Source: Saccharopolyspora flava (GTDB taxonomy: Bacteria > Actinomycetota > Actinomycetes > Mycobacteriales > Pseudonocardiaceae). From it: a DNA stretch of 64,000 nt. Where the stretch lies: positions 248,001 through 312,000 of the forward strand of contig NZ_FOZX01000001.1 of NCBI RefSeq assembly GCF_900116135.1. Reading direction: 5' to 3'. Shown here one piece after another: positions 1 to 10,878 of the stretch. The translations under genes were made by a program, and so were the position numbers. How positions within the stretch are numbered: the first letter of the stretch is position 1; every line of letters begins with the position of its first letter. The notes beneath the pieces were generated by a model. That model did not search any database. It was given only the letters and a program-made list of their open reading frames with translations, and was not told where the DNA came from.

Positions 1-883
1 GGGCATCCCCAAGCTGCGCATCGAGGAGGCCGCCGCCCGCACCCAGGCGCGCATCGACTCCGGCCGCCAGCCGCTCATCGGCGTCAACAAGTACCGCTAC
101 GACGGCGACGAGCAGATCGAGGTCCTCAAGGTCGACAACGCCGACGTCCGCAACCAGCAGCTGGAGAAGCTGCGCCGGTTGCGGGAGGAGCGGGACTCGC
201 AGGCCTGCGAGGACGCGCTGCGCAAGCTCACCGGCGCCGCCGAGGCCTCGCTGTCCGAGGACCGCCCCAACGACCTCGGGCACAACCTGCTCGCGCTGGC
301 CGTCGACGCCGCCCGTGCCAAGGCCACCGTCGGGGAGATCTCCGACGCGCTGGAGAAGGTCTTCGGCCGCCACTCCGGCCAGATCCGTACGATCTCCGGC
401 GTGTACCGGGAGGAATCGGGCCCGTCCGAGCAGCTGGAATCGGCCCGCGAGCAGGTCGACGCCTTCGCCGAGGCCGAAGGCCGCCGGCCGCGCATCCTCG
501 TCGCCAAGATGGGCCAGGACGGCCACGACCGCGGCCAGAAGGTCATCGCCACCGCCTTCGCCGACCTCGGCTTCGACGTCGACGTGGGCCCGCTGTTCCA
601 GACCCCCACCGAGGTCGCGCGCCAGGCCGCCGAGGCCGACGTGCACATCGTCGGGGTCTCCAGCCTCGCCGCCGGTCACCTCACCCTGGTGCCCGCGCTG
701 CGCGAGGAGCTAGCGGCGATCGGCCGGGACGACATCATGATCGTCGTCGGCGGCGTCATCCCGCCCGCCGACTTCGACGCGCTGCGCCAGGCCGGTGCCT
801 CGGCGATCTTCCCGCCCGGCACCGTCATCGCCGACGCCGCCTCCGGACTCCTGCAGGAACTCCGCGACCGCCTCGAGCACTGA
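1..883 (+). CDS. mutB: Methylmalonyl-CoA mutase large subunit, C-terminal part (5' end outside window)
   Basis: The reading frame is open from the first full codon at position 2 to TGA at 881-883, so this is the 3' part of a longer gene. The enzyme interconverts (R)-methylmalonyl-CoA and succinyl-CoA using adenosylcobalamin in the cytoplasm, linking propionate, odd-chain lipid and branched-chain amino acid breakdown to the TCA cycle. The visible part has the end of the CoA-binding barrel and the cobalamin-binding domain: the base-off motif DGHDRG (His is the lower Co ligand), the following VSSLAAGH and the VVGGVIPP glycine motif. Its stop overlaps the meaB start by one base (TGATG), so the two genes are translationally coupled. 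Confidence 0.97.
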   Translation, partial: GIPKLRIEEAAARTQARIDSGRQPLIGVNKYRYDGDEQIEVLKVDNADVRNQQLEKLRRLREERDSQACEDALRKLTGAAEASLSEDRPNDLGHNLLALAVDAARAKATVGEISDALEKVFGRHSGQIRTISGVYREESGPSEQLESAREQVDAFAEAEGRRPRILVAKMGQDGHDRGQKVIATAFADLGFDVDVGPLFQTPTEVARQAAEADVHIVGVSSLAAGHLTLVPALREELAAIGRDDIMIVVGGVIPPADFDALRQAGASAIFPPGTVIADAASGLLQELRDRLEH

Positions 884-1869
884 TGCCACGACAGATCGAC
901 ATCCACGACTACGCCAAGGGCGTCCTCGACGGCTCGCGCACCAAGCTCGCGCAGGCCATCACCCTGGTGGAGTCCACCCGCGCCGACCACCGCCGGCTCA
1001 CGCAGGACCTGCTCACCGAGCTGCTCCCGCACAGCGGCGGGGCGCACCGGGTCGGCATCACCGGTGTGCCCGGCGTGGGCAAGTCGACGTTCATCGAGGC
1101 GCTGGGCTCGATGCTCACCGAGCGGGGGCATCGGGTCGCGGTGCTGGCGGTGGACCCGTCGTCGACGCGCAGCGGCGGCAGCATCCTCGGCGACAAGACC
1201 CGGATGGGACGGCTCGCCTCGGACCCGTCGGCGTTCGTGCGGCCCTCGCCGTCGGCGGGCACGCTCGGCGGGGTCGCGCGCGCCACGCGCGAGACGATCC
1301 TGCTGATGGAGGCCGCCGGGTACGACGTGGTGCTGGTGGAGACCGTCGGCGTCGGGCAGTCCGAGGTGACGGTGGCCGGGATGGTGGACTGCTTCCTGCT
1401 GCTGTCGCTGGCCCGCACCGGCGACCAGCTGCAGGGCATCAAGAAGGGCGTGCTGGAGCTCGCCGACATCATCGCGGTCAACAAGGCCGACGGCGAGCAC
1501 GCGACCGAGGCGAAGAAGGCCGCCCGCGAACTGCGCGGCGCGCTGCGCCTGCTCACCCCGGTCAGCTCCTCCTGGACTCCCCCGGTGCTCACCTGCAGCG
1601 GTTTGCAGTCGCTGGGCCTGGACACCCTCTGGGACCAGGTCGAGCAACACCGCGAAACCCTCTCGCAAACCGGCGAACTCGCGGCCAAGCGCAGCCGTCA
1701 GCAGATCGAGTGGACCTGGTCGCTGGTCCGGGACCAGCTCATCTCCGACCTCACCCACGACCCGGAGATCCAGTCGATCCTCCCCACCCTCGAATCCCAG
1801 GTCGCCGACGGCACCCTCCCCCCGGGCCAAGCGGCCCAAACCCTCCTCAACACCTTCCGCAAAACCTGA
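883..1869 (+). CDS. meaB: MeaB/ArgK-family GTPase, methylmalonyl-CoA mutase chaperone
   Basis: This 328-residue G3E-type P-loop GTPase protects and reloads adenosylcobalamin on methylmalonyl-CoA mutase. Walker A is GVPGVGKST near residue 62, the switch region carries ETVGVGQSE, and the base-recognition motif is NKAD. The length is normal for the family. The ATG at 883 overlaps the mutase stop, which fits co-translation of chaperone and client. The old name ArgK (arginine kinase) should not be used to infer function. An array of palindromic repeats begins about 50 bp after the stop. Confidence 0.96.
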   Translation: MPRQIDIHDYAKGVLDGSRTKLAQAITLVESTRADHRRLTQDLLTELLPHSGGAHRVGITGVPGVGKSTFIEALGSMLTERGHRVAVLAVDPSSTRSGGSILGDKTRMGRLASDPSAFVRPSPSAGTLGGVARATRETILLMEAAGYDVVLVETVGVGQSEVTVAGMVDCFLLLSLARTGDQLQGIKKGVLELADIIAVNKADGEHATEAKKAARELRGALRLLTPVSSSWTPPVLTCSGLQSLGLDTLWDQVEQHRETLSQTGELAAKRSRQQIEWTWSLVRDQLISDLTHDPEIQSILPTLESQVADGTLPPGQAAQTLLNTFRKT

Positions 1870-1918
1870 AATCCCCTCCGCAACCGGCCCCTCCCGCGTT
1901 CGGGTTCCCGATTGCTCC

Positions 1919-2007
1919 GGTATTCCGGTCACGGATTACCGGAGTTTTCCGTGCAGGACGCGGAATACCGCCGTAATCGGGTACCCGAATACCGGAGTAA
2001 TCGGGTC
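1919..2007. repeat. Family A palindromic repeat array, short copy
   Basis: Three clear 16-bp units of the form GAWTACCGNNGTAWTC lie at 1934-1949, 1963-1978 and 1987-2002, with a partial unit before them (about 1919-1932). Each unit is an imperfect or perfect dyad separated by short GGG/ACC linkers. The array sits between meaB and the GntR gene. Larger copies occur at 48270-48490 and 63401-63556. Function unknown: terminator, REP-like element or protein-binding array are all possible. Confidence 0.85.
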
Positions 2008-2101
2008 ACCCCAGCGTGGCCCCGGGCGAAGGTTCGGGTCGGGAGGAGCCGATACTGGGTGGGACAGGACGTCGTGTCGGGTGAATCGGGACGGTGAGCG
2101 C

Positions 2102-2458
2102 ATGCGGATCAGTGTTGATCCGGACTCCGAGGTGCCGCCCTTCGAGCAGGTGCGGTCGAGCATCGCCGAGCAGATCAACGCCGGTGAGCTGGCGGTCGGT
2201 GAGAAGCTGCCGACCGTGCGGGCGCTGGCCGCCGAGCTGGGGATCGCGGCGAACACCGCGGCGAAGGCCTACCGGGAGCTCGAACAGGCCGGGTTGATCG
2301 AAACCCGCGGCCGGGCCGGTACTTTCGTCAGCGACGCGGGAGACCAGGCCGCCGCGCGGGCCGCCGAAGCCGCGGCGACCTACGCGCAGATCACCCACGC
2401 GCTGGGCATCCCGAAGAGCGAAGCCCTCGCGATCGTGCAGGCCGCCCTCAAGGCCTAG
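2102..2458 (+). CDS. Short GntR-family (YtrA-like) transcriptional regulator
   Basis: The protein has about 118 residues: a GntR winged helix (PPFEQVRSSIAEQI, then GEKLPTVRALAAELGIAANTAAKAYREL) followed by only about 45 residues, as in the YtrA subfamily, which lacks the long effector domains of FadR or HutC types. YtrA-like regulators usually control neighbouring ABC transporter genes, but none is adjacent here. An alternative GTG at 2081 would add seven residues. The 3' end overlaps the convergent DUF305 gene by four bases. Confidence 0.88.
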   Translation: MRISVDPDSEVPPFEQVRSSIAEQINAGELAVGEKLPTVRALAAELGIAANTAAKAYRELEQAGLIETRGRAGTFVSDAGDQAAARAAEAAATYAQITHALGIPKSEALAIVQAALKA

Positions 2459-3081
2459 CCGATCTCCTGCTGCAGGGCTCGCATTGTGGTGATCTCGTCC
2501 TGTTGGGTGACGAGGGTGTCTTGGGCCATCTCGTGGACCTGCTCGTCTCGGCCGGTGGTGAGCAGCTGGGTCGCCATCGTGAGCGCGCCCTCGTGGTGGG
2601 CGATCATCAGCTGCAGGAACAGCCGGTCGTAGTCGGCTCCCCGGGAGGCCGCGAGCCGGGCCAGCTGCTCGGGCGTGGCCATGCCCGGCATCGTCGCGTG
2701 GTCGTGGCCCCCGTGCTCGGCGTGACCGGCGTGCTCGGCGCCGTGGCTGCTCAGCCAGCCGCGCATCATCCCGATCTCCGGGCCCTGCGCGCCGCCGATG
2801 CGGTCCGACAGCGAGCGCAGCTTCGCGTTCTGCGCGCGCTCGGGCGTCAAGGCGGTCATCTCCACGGCCTGCTCGTGGTGGGCGATCATGTTCCGCAGGT
2901 AGTCGACCTCGACCCGGCTCGCCCCGCCCCGGTCCGGCGCGGCACTGGCGACCACCCGGGGCTCGTCGCCCGGCGCGCCCGGCTGCACGACCGGCGGCCC
3001 GGCCGGGGCCTCCGGCTCGGCCGAACACCCCGCGACGACGCCCGCGACCAGCAGGATTCCCAGCACCGACTTCCGCGCCAT
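2455..3081 (-). CDS. DUF305 lipoprotein
   Basis: This 208-residue protein begins with a lipoprotein signal whose lipobox ends VVAGC near residue 19, so it should be anchored outside the membrane. It contains the two DUF305 histidine motifs, NMIAHHEQAVEM and LMIAHHEGALTM, plus a His-rich stretch (HGAEHAGHAEHGGHDH) and several Met residues, suggesting metal, perhaps copper, binding; that role is inferred. It is divergent from the LVIVD-repeat gene with a shared 157-bp promoter region. Confidence 0.9.
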   Translation of the reverse strand: MARKSVLGILLVAGVVAGCSAEPEAPAGPPVVQPGAPGDEPRVVASAAPDRGGASRVEVDYLRNMIAHHEQAVEMTALTPERAQNAKLRSLSDRIGGAQGPEIGMMRGWLSSHGAEHAGHAEHGGHDHATMPGMATPEQLARLAASRGADYDRLFLQLMIAHHEGALTMATQLLTTGRDEQVHEMAQDTLVTQQDEITTMRALQQEIG

Positions 3082-3238
3082 TTCCGCCCCTTCTGGGAAA
3101 ACCGTGAAAAAACCGCCGAAAAAGCCTATTTCAGCCGTAATCCGGCAACACGATACTGGGTGAACGCGGTCACCGGAACCGCTGTCGGCGGTCGCCCGGA
3201 AGGCGGCGCCGGCATCCGAACCAGGGGGTGGATCGGCT

Positions 3239-4681
<1,443 letters not shown>

Positions 4682-4686
4682 TCGAG

Positions 4687-4728
4687 ACGACGGCAGGCCC
4701 TCACCGCGCGGTGGGGGCCTGCTGTCGT
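4687..4728. terminator. Bidirectional hairpin between convergent genes
   Basis: A 14-bp stem with one G-T pair (ACGACGGCAGGCCC against GGGCCTGCTGTCGT) lies between the LVIVD gene stop and the stop of the convergent GGDEF-EAL gene. No strong T tract follows, which is common for actinobacterial terminators. Confidence 0.8.
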
Positions 4729-4729
4729 G

Positions 4730-6832
4730 TCAGGCCAGGGCGGCCGGGACGTCGAAGGACAGCAGCGGTTGCCCGAAGAGCGGGCCCGCGGCCACGAGGC
4801 AGCCGACGTCGCGCCACAGCGCCAGCTGCTCCTCGGTCTCGACGTGGTCGACGCACAACCGGACGTCGCCCAGCAGCGGGATCAGCGCGCGCAGCGCCTG
4901 GATCTCGGGCACGTCCGGCGACTCGGCCGCGTGCACCAGGCGGATCACGTCGGGCGAGAGCCGCACCGAGTCGACCGGCATCTCGCGCAGCAGCCGCAGC
5001 TCCCCCGGCGATCCGGTGAAGTCGTGCAGCGAGGCGCGGATGCCGCGCGAGCGCAGGTGCCGCAGGTTCTCCCGGGCTTCCTCGTTCTCGCTGATCGCCG
5101 CGATCGGCAGGCACAACCGCAGCCAGCTCGGGTCCAGCTCGGACTCGTCGAGGATCTTGTGCACCACCGCCGCCAGGTCCGGGTCGCGGCCCTGGTTCGG
5201 GCTCAGCGACACCGACAGCGCCACCCGGTGGCCGTCGGCGTGCCAGTCGGCCAGGTGCTGCCAGGCGGTCTGCAGCATCCAGTCGCGCATCGACAGCGTC
5301 ACCCCGGAGCGCTCCGCCAGCCGCAGGCAGTCGGCGTGCTCGATGACGCCGAAATCCCCCGTGTCCCAGCGGAACTCGGCTTCCATCGTGCACAGCTCGC
5401 GGCCGGACAACCGGATCGACGGGCGGTAGACCACGTCGAACTCGCCCATCTCCAGCCCGCCGGGCATGATCGCCGCGAGCTGGCTCTCCTCGCGCTCCTC
5501 CGGCGCCAGGTCGGGGTCGAACAGCGCCCACTGCCGCTTGCCCGCAGCCTCCGCGCGGCGCAGCGCGACGTCGGCGGCCCACAGCAGGTTCGCCGCGTCG
5601 GCCTCCCCGACGGTCCGCTGCACCACGCCGATGCTGGCGGTGGCCGCGATGCCGCGACCGCCGACGTAGACGGGCTCGGCGAGCATCTCGTTGATCAGCT
5701 GCGTCATCACCGGCACCGACGGGCTGTCGGCCTGCTCCCAGATCAGCAGCGCGAACTCGGTGCCGCCGAACCGCGACACCAGCGCCTCCTCGTCCTCGAC
5801 GAGGTGCTCCAGCCGGCGCGCGACGGTGCGGATCAGCTGGTCGCCGACGGCGTAGCCGAGCCCGTCGTTGATCAGCTCGAACCCGTCCAGGCCCAGCTGG
5901 TACAGCGCCAGGCGCGCGTCGCGCGGCAGGTTGACCAGCGCCGCCTCCAGCCGGGTCTGGAAGAAGCCCCGGTTGGGCAGGCCGGTGAGCGCGTCGTGCA
6001 GGGCCTGGTGCTGGAAGCGGTCCTGCAGCAGGTGCAGTTCGGTGATGTCCTCGACCATCGTGACCACGCCGCAGGGAGTCCCGTCGGCGCCGTGCAGCAC
6101 CGACACGCCCAGGTAGCACCAGGCGGGCTCGCCGTCCGCGCGCACCAGGCGCTTGCGGTCGCTGAGCCGCGTGGAGCTCGCGCCCTCGACGAGCTCTCGG
6201 TAGGAGGCGCTGAGGTACTCGGCGTCCTCGGGGTGGAAGAGCCGGTCGATGCACATCGGCGCCAGATCGTTCTCGTGATACCCGAGCAGCCGCTCGAACG
6301 CCGGGTTGACCTGCACGAACCGGCCGTCGAGGTCGGTGATGGCGACGCCGATCGGGGTGGAGGTGAACACCTCGCTGAAGCGGGCCTCGCTGGCCTTGAG
6401 CTCCCGGTCGGTCTTGAGCTTGGAGGACAGCAGCGCCTTGTTCAGGGTTTCCTGCTGGGCGAAGGTATTCTCCCGGTCTGCGGCGGCGTACCCGGCGGCG
6501 ACCTCGGTGAGCACCGACAGCAGCGCGTCGACCTCGACGCCGTCCGAGAGCAGCGCGTCCTGAAGGACTCTCAGGCTCACCGACAGGCTTTCCTCGCCGG
6601 TGGCCCGGATCTCGACGAGCCGAGCGCCCACGACGCGCCCGACCTCGGCGGCCTTCTCGGGATCGGCGAGCGCGAGGACGAGCTGGTCGAGCAGGTCCGC
6701 CAGGGACTTCACGACGTCCTCGCGCGGGAGGGGCAGGTAGGAGGTGGTGCTCAACTCGGCGGCCCAGCGGCGCGCGACGTCGTCGCGCCACCCGGTTTCC
6801 GGAGGTAGCCCGTCCGGATCACCCTCGGTCAT
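4730..6832 (-). CDS. PAS-GGDEF-EAL protein with degenerate catalytic motifs
   Basis: The 700-residue soluble protein has an N-terminal helical region (1-145), a PAS domain (about 146-265), a GGDEF domain (about 270-430) and an EAL domain (about 445-700). Key residues look lost: the GGDEF signature reads GGTEF, the first metal-binding Asp is replaced (GLDGFE), EAL reads EAE in TMEAEFRW, and the DDFGTG loop reads HDFTGS. By family knowledge it should therefore neither make nor cleave c-di-GMP. It may act as a sensor, a scaffold or a c-di-GMP receptor. Those roles are inference. Confidence 0.9.
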   Translation of the reverse strand: MTEGDPDGLPPETGWRDDVARRWAAELSTTSYLPLPREDVVKSLADLLDQLVLALADPEKAAEVGRVVGARLVEIRATGEESLSVSLRVLQDALLSDGVEVDALLSVLTEVAAGYAAADRENTFAQQETLNKALLSSKLKTDRELKASEARFSEVFTSTPIGVAITDLDGRFVQVNPAFERLLGYHENDLAPMCIDRLFHPEDAEYLSASYRELVEGASSTRLSDRKRLVRADGEPAWCYLGVSVLHGADGTPCGVVTMVEDITELHLLQDRFQHQALHDALTGLPNRGFFQTRLEAALVNLPRDARLALYQLGLDGFELINDGLGYAVGDQLIRTVARRLEHLVEDEEALVSRFGGTEFALLIWEQADSPSVPVMTQLINEMLAEPVYVGGRGIAATASIGVVQRTVGEADAANLLWAADVALRRAEAAGKRQWALFDPDLAPEEREESQLAAIMPGGLEMGEFDVVYRPSIRLSGRELCTMEAEFRWDTGDFGVIEHADCLRLAERSGVTLSMRDWMLQTAWQHLADWHADGHRVALSVSLSPNQGRDPDLAAVVHKILDESELDPSWLRLCLPIAAISENEEARENLRHLRSRGIRASLHDFTGSPGELRLLREMPVDSVRLSPDVIRLVHAAESPDVPEIQALRALIPLLGDVRLCVDHVETEEQLALWRDVGCLVAAGPLFGQPLLSFDVPAALA

Positions 6833-6973
6833 CTCACCCGTCCGTCAGCGTCAGCCTGGCGAAGCGAATCGGTTGCCCGCGCCTCCCCGACGGCGCGCAC
6901 TCGCACAGAGTACCGGGCGCGCGCCGTCCGGTAGCCACGGCCGCCGCATCGGGATCGATCAACCTGCCCGCGA

Positions 6974-7876
6974 TCAGTGCGCTTCTTCGAGCGTTTCCCC
7001 GTCGGCGACCAACGCGTCGAGCTTCGCGGTGTCGTCCTCGTCGAGCACCAGGGCGCCGGCCGCGGTGTTCTCCTCCAGGTGCGCGACCGAGGAGGTGCCG
7101 GGGATGAGCAGGATGTTGCAGGCGTGGTGCAGCAGCCAGGCCAGCGACACCTGGGCCTGGGTGGCGCCGTGCTTGTCGGCGATCGCCGCGAGCGCGTCGT
7201 CGCCGCGCGCCCGGCTGTCGGCGAAACCGGAGCCCAGCGGGAAGAACGGGACGAACGCGACCTCGGCTTCGGTGGTGGCGTGCAGCAGCGCTGCCGAGGT
7301 GCGGTTGACGACGTTGAAGAGGTTCTGCACCGAGGCGATCGTGGTGATCGACCGGGCCTCCTCGAAGTGGTCGAGCTCCACGTTGGACAGTCCGATGTTG
7401 CGGATCAGGCCCTGCTCCTTGAGCTCGTGCAGCGCGCCGACCTGGTCGGCGAAGGCGATGCCGGCCTGCGGGCCCATGTCGCGCAGGTAGACCAGGTCGA
7501 GGGCGTCGACCTGGAGGCGGCGCAGGTTGTCGTGGACCTGCGAGCGCAGCGCGTCCGGGTGGTTCAGCGGCAGCCAGTTCGCCTTGTCGTCGCGGTAGGC
7601 GCCGATCTTGGTGGCCAGCACCAGGTGCGACTCGTAGGGGTGCAGCGCCTCGGCGATGAGCTCGTTGACCACCCACGGGCCGTAGAAGTCGCTGGTGTCG
7701 ATGTGGTCGATGCCGAGCTCGACGGCGCGCCGCAGGACCGCCAGCGCCCGGTCCCGGTCGGCGGGCGGGCCGAAGACCCCCGGCCCGGCCAGCTGCATCG
7801 CACCGAACCCGACGCGGTTGACCGTCAGGCCCGCGTCCAGCGGGAACTTGCCACCCAAAGCATTCGCAGTCGTCAC
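6974..7876 (-). CDS. Aldo/keto reductase
   Basis: This 300-residue TIM-barrel NADPH oxidoreductase shows the AKR start (VNRVGFGAMQL), the catalytic Asp/Tyr segment GIDHIDTSDFYG, the catalytic Lys in LVLATKIG, and NIGLSNVELDH. The usual catalytic His position at the end of strand 4 reads YLRDMG, so Arg or Asp replaces His; several actinobacterial AKR subgroups share this, and it may alter substrate range. Substrate unknown. It lies in a run of minus-strand genes, but the 54-bp gap to the protease gene and the 141-bp gap to the GGDEF-EAL gene do not show co-transcription. Confidence 0.92.
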   Translation of the reverse strand: MTTANALGGKFPLDAGLTVNRVGFGAMQLAGPGVFGPPADRDRALAVLRRAVELGIDHIDTSDFYGPWVVNELIAEALHPYESHLVLATKIGAYRDDKANWLPLNHPDALRSQVHDNLRRLQVDALDLVYLRDMGPQAGIAFADQVGALHELKEQGLIRNIGLSNVELDHFEEARSITTIASVQNLFNVVNRTSAALLHATTEAEVAFVPFFPLGSGFADSRARGDDALAAIADKHGATQAQVSLAWLLHHACNILLIPGTSSVAHLEENTAAGALVLDEDDTAKLDALVADGETLEEAH

Positions 7877-7931
7877 GCCGCGATGCTGCTAGAAATCCGA
7901 GCGCGCGGCAAGAAATGGTGCCGACGCCCAC

Positions 7932-8639
7932 CTACACCTGCGGCATCAGCAGCAGCCAGAACCCGCCGACGACCAGCGACACCAGGCCGACGAGGTACCA
8001 CAGCAGCATCCACATCCCGGCGGGCGCGCCGGTGAGCCGCGCGAGCTGGTCGGCGTCGGAGTCCCCGGCGCGTCCGCGGCGCCGCTTGCGCCCCAGCTCG
8101 CCGATCGGCCGCAGGCCTCCGATGAGCAGGAACCAGCACAGCAAGGCCGCGCACAGCGCCTGCCACGAGGGGCTGGCCAGCCACGACACCGCCCCGAGCA
8201 CGCCGCCGGTGACCACCACCGACAGCACGCCGTAGGCGTTGCGCACCGCGAGCAGCATCAGCGCCAGCAGCGCGATGCAGCCCCACAGCATCCAGCTCTC
8301 GCGGTCCGAGGTGACCAGCCACGCGCCGCCCAGCCCCAGCAGCGACACCGCCGGGTAGCCCGCGACCAGGGTGAACACCATGCCGGGCCCGTGCGCGCGA
8401 CCGGTGGAGACGGTCAGCCCGGAGGTGTCAGAGTGCAGCCTGATGCCGTTGAGCTTGCGGCCGCTGAGCAGCGCGACGACCGCGTGCCCGCCCTCGTGGG
8501 CGATGGTCACGACGTTGCGCAGAGGTAACCAGGTGCTGCGGTTGAGCACCAGGACGAGCGCGACCACCCCGGCGATCAGCGCCGCGACGTTGCCGGAGTC
8601 GAGCAACCGCGCGGTGGCGTTACGCACCAATTCGTCCAC
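7932..8639 (-). CDS. M50B-like membrane metalloprotease family protein
   Basis: This 235-residue polytopic membrane protein carries the zinc-protease motif HEGGHAVVAL after the first helix, and the following segment SGRKLNGIRLHSDTSGLTVS is typical of the M50B-like peptidase family. About six hydrophobic segments follow, with a basic loop (RKRRRGRAG) near the C-terminus. Whether it is an active intramembrane protease is unknown: the second metal-binding motif (an NPDG/LDG-like loop) is not evident. GTG start. The neighbouring M20 gene is 47 bp upstream on the same strand. Confidence 0.88.
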   Translation of the reverse strand: MDELVRNATARLLDSGNVAALIAGVVALVLVLNRSTWLPLRNVVTIAHEGGHAVVALLSGRKLNGIRLHSDTSGLTVSTGRAHGPGMVFTLVAGYPAVSLLGLGGAWLVTSDRESWMLWGCIALLALMLLAVRNAYGVLSVVVTGGVLGAVSWLASPSWQALCAALLCWFLLIGGLRPIGELGRKRRRGRAGDSDADQLARLTGAPAGMWMLLWYLVGLVSLVVGGFWLLLMPQV

Positions 8640-8686
8640 ACCAGATCCGAACTACTAGGAGGCCCGTTCGCGGCCAACCCTAGCGG

Positions 8687-10000
8687 TCAGGAGAAGTAGT
8701 TCGGGACGTCGAGGACTCCTCCGGCGGTCTCGAACTCGTCACTGACCGCGTCGCGGAGGTCACCGTCGGCGAGGTAGTCCACTGTGGTCAGTGCGAGCCC
8801 GATCGCGCCGTCGATCACCGCCGCGTCGCCCGCCGGGGAACCCGCCGCGGCGGCGAAACCCTCGGTGTGCAGGGACAGTCCGGGATCGCCCAGGCCGATC
8901 ATCGGGTGGATGGCGGGCTTCCGGAAGCTGAGGTTGCCCAGGTCCGTCGAGCCGGTCAGGTAGTCGGGCACCACGCCGCGCGGCAGCGCCGTGCGGCCGC
9001 GCCTGCTCTGGTGCACCGCCCATCGGGCGGCGAGGGCGTCGTTGTGCCGGATCGGCAGGTAGGCGGGGTTGTGGTCCCAGGTGATCTCGACACCGCAGCC
9101 GGTCATCCCGGCCGCGCCGTGCGCGATCGACTCCACCCGCCGCGCGAGGTCCTGCAGCGAACCGGGTTCGGCCGAGCGCACGTAGAACAGCGCGGCGGCC
9201 CGGTCGGGGACCACGTTGGGCCGCTTGCCGCCGTCGGTGATGACGCCGTGGATGCGGTCGGTGGAGGGCATGTGCTGGCGCATCGCCGCGACGCCCTGGT
9301 AGGTGGCCACGACCGCGTCGAGGGCGTTGCGGCCCATGAACGGCTGCGCCGAGGCGTGCGCGGCCACGCCGTGGAAGACGATCTCGACCTGCCTGCGCCC
9401 GAGGAACGGGTGCGCGGCGATGTCGTGCGAGAACGGGTGCAGCATCACCACGGCGTCGACGTCGTCGAAAACCCCTGCCCGGGCGAGGTGTTCCTTGCCG
9501 CCCCCGCCTTCCTCGGCCGGGGTGCCGACGAGGCTGACGCGACCGCCGGTGCGCTCGGCGACCGAGGCGGCGGCGAGGAACCCGCCGGCACCGGCCGAGC
9601 AGATGATGTTGTGGCCGCAGCCGTGCCCGATGCCGGGCAGCGCGTCGTACTCGGCCAGCACCGCCACGTGCGGACCGCCGCTGCCGACGCTCGTGCGCAG
9701 CGCGGTGTCCAGCCCGCCGACGCCGACCTCGACGTCGTGCCCGAAGCCCCGCAGCAGCTCGGCGACCTGGGCGACCGAGCGGTGCTCGGCGTAGGCCTCC
9801 TCCGGGTGCGCGTGCAGGTCGTGGCTCAGCTCCAGCAGGTCGTCGCGGTGCCCGGTGACCCACCGCTCGGCCTCGCTCAGCAGCGCCTCATCGGCGCCGG
9901 CGTGCGCGGAGCGCAGCGGCTCGGCCGACGCCACGGCCTTCTCGGTGGCCGCGGCGACCGCGCGCAGGTAGGACTCATCGGGCTCAACGGGCTGTGTCAC
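8687..10000 (-). CDS. M20-family amidohydrolase
   Basis: This 437-residue cytoplasmic metal-dependent amidohydrolase belongs to the M20D/AbgB-like group, which removes acyl or aminobenzoyl groups from amino acids. Motifs include LSHDLHAHPEEAYAEH near residue 60, VAVLAEYDALPGIGHGCGHN (metal ligands), EEGGGGKEHL and the dimerisation domain around HGVAAHASAQPFMGRNALDA. The exact substrate is unknown. It follows the EI24 gene by 34 bp and may be co-transcribed with it. Confidence 0.94.
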   Translation of the reverse strand: MTQPVEPDESYLRAVAAATEKAVASAEPLRSAHAGADEALLSEAERWVTGHRDDLLELSHDLHAHPEEAYAEHRSVAQVAELLRGFGHDVEVGVGGLDTALRTSVGSGGPHVAVLAEYDALPGIGHGCGHNIICSAGAGGFLAAASVAERTGGRVSLVGTPAEEGGGGKEHLARAGVFDDVDAVVMLHPFSHDIAAHPFLGRRQVEIVFHGVAAHASAQPFMGRNALDAVVATYQGVAAMRQHMPSTDRIHGVITDGGKRPNVVPDRAAALFYVRSAEPGSLQDLARRVESIAHGAAGMTGCGVEITWDHNPAYLPIRHNDALAARWAVHQSRRGRTALPRGVVPDYLTGSTDLGNLSFRKPAIHPMIGLGDPGLSLHTEGFAAAAGSPAGDAAVIDGAIGLALTTVDYLADGDLRDAVSDEFETAGGVLDVPNYFS

Positions 10001-10034
10001 ACCCCGACTCTAGGCCGCCGGATGAACCCCCACA

Positions 10035-10784
10035 TCACCCCGGAGTAACCGGTTCCAGAACGCGGTGCGCCAGCAGCGTCCCGCCCACCACGGCCGCCGG
10101 GATGACGATCAGCTGCAGCACCGGCACCAGGCACAGCAGGTAGGCGGGCAGGCCGAAGCCCAGCGCCATCGCCTTGTGCTCGCGCAGCCTGCGGTGGCGT
10201 TCGCCGAAGGGCAGCCCGCGCCGCTGGAACACCAGGCCCACCATCTCCAGACCGATCACCCAGGCGCCGAACAGCGCGCCCAGCACGGCCCCGGCGATCG
10301 GGCCCGCGACCGGGATGAACCCGATGATCAGCAGCACGACGGCCCCGGCCAGGGCCACGAGCACCAGCTTGATCGAGTCCCGCACGCCGCGGCCGAGCTG
10401 GCGGGCGAACCCGGCGCCGTCGTCGGAGGTGTCCAGCCCCAGCTGCTGCTCGGCCTTCTCCGCGATGTGCTCGTAGAACGGGCCGCCTATGAGCAGGGTG
10501 AGCGCGATGAACGAGATCGACCCGAGCACGGCGGCGGCCCCGACGAGCGCGACGCCGAGCAGGATCCGCAGGCCGGTGCGGGCGAACTCGGCCCAGCCGT
10601 CGGCGAACGGCGTCATCCAGGCGGTCAGGTCGCCGCTGTAGTAGAGCAGCGTTCCCAGCGTCCCCAGCAGCAGCGCTGAACTGATCAGAGCCGGGATCGC
10701 GCCGAGCAGCAGCAGCCTCGGGCTGCGCAGGATGATGCCCAGACCGGAGCCCAGGGCGCGGATTCCGGTGGCGAAGGAACTCAT
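10035..10784 (-). CDS. EI24-domain (CysZ-like) membrane protein
   Basis: This 249-residue protein has four to five hydrophobic segments and the layout of the EI24/CysZ family (start SFATGIRALGSGLGIILRSPRLLLLGAIPALI). CysZ members take up sulfate, but most actinobacterial EI24 proteins are uncharacterised and no sulfate genes are adjacent, so substrate is left open. A GGGAG ribosome site precedes the ATG. The start region faces the iron-box promoter of the siderophore-binding protein gene. Confidence 0.88.
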   Translation of the reverse strand: MSSFATGIRALGSGLGIILRSPRLLLLGAIPALISSALLLGTLGTLLYYSGDLTAWMTPFADGWAEFARTGLRILLGVALVGAAAVLGSISFIALTLLIGGPFYEHIAEKAEQQLGLDTSDDGAGFARQLGRGVRDSIKLVLVALAGAVVLLIIGFIPVAGPIAGAVLGALFGAWVIGLEMVGLVFQRRGLPFGERHRRLREHKAMALGFGLPAYLLCLVPVLQLIVIPAAVVGGTLLAHRVLEPVTPG

Positions 10785-10878
10785 GGCGTCGACTCCCGTG
10801 ATCGGCGATCTTGATCCACCGTACTGGAAGGCCGGTGAGCAGTTTCACCGATCGACCAGGGGTTGATCGGCGGGTAAG

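Noticed and set aside
3082-3238. Isolated family A-like sequence (CCGTAATCCGGC near 3138)
   Set aside because: Only a half-unit; too short to call a repeat copy.
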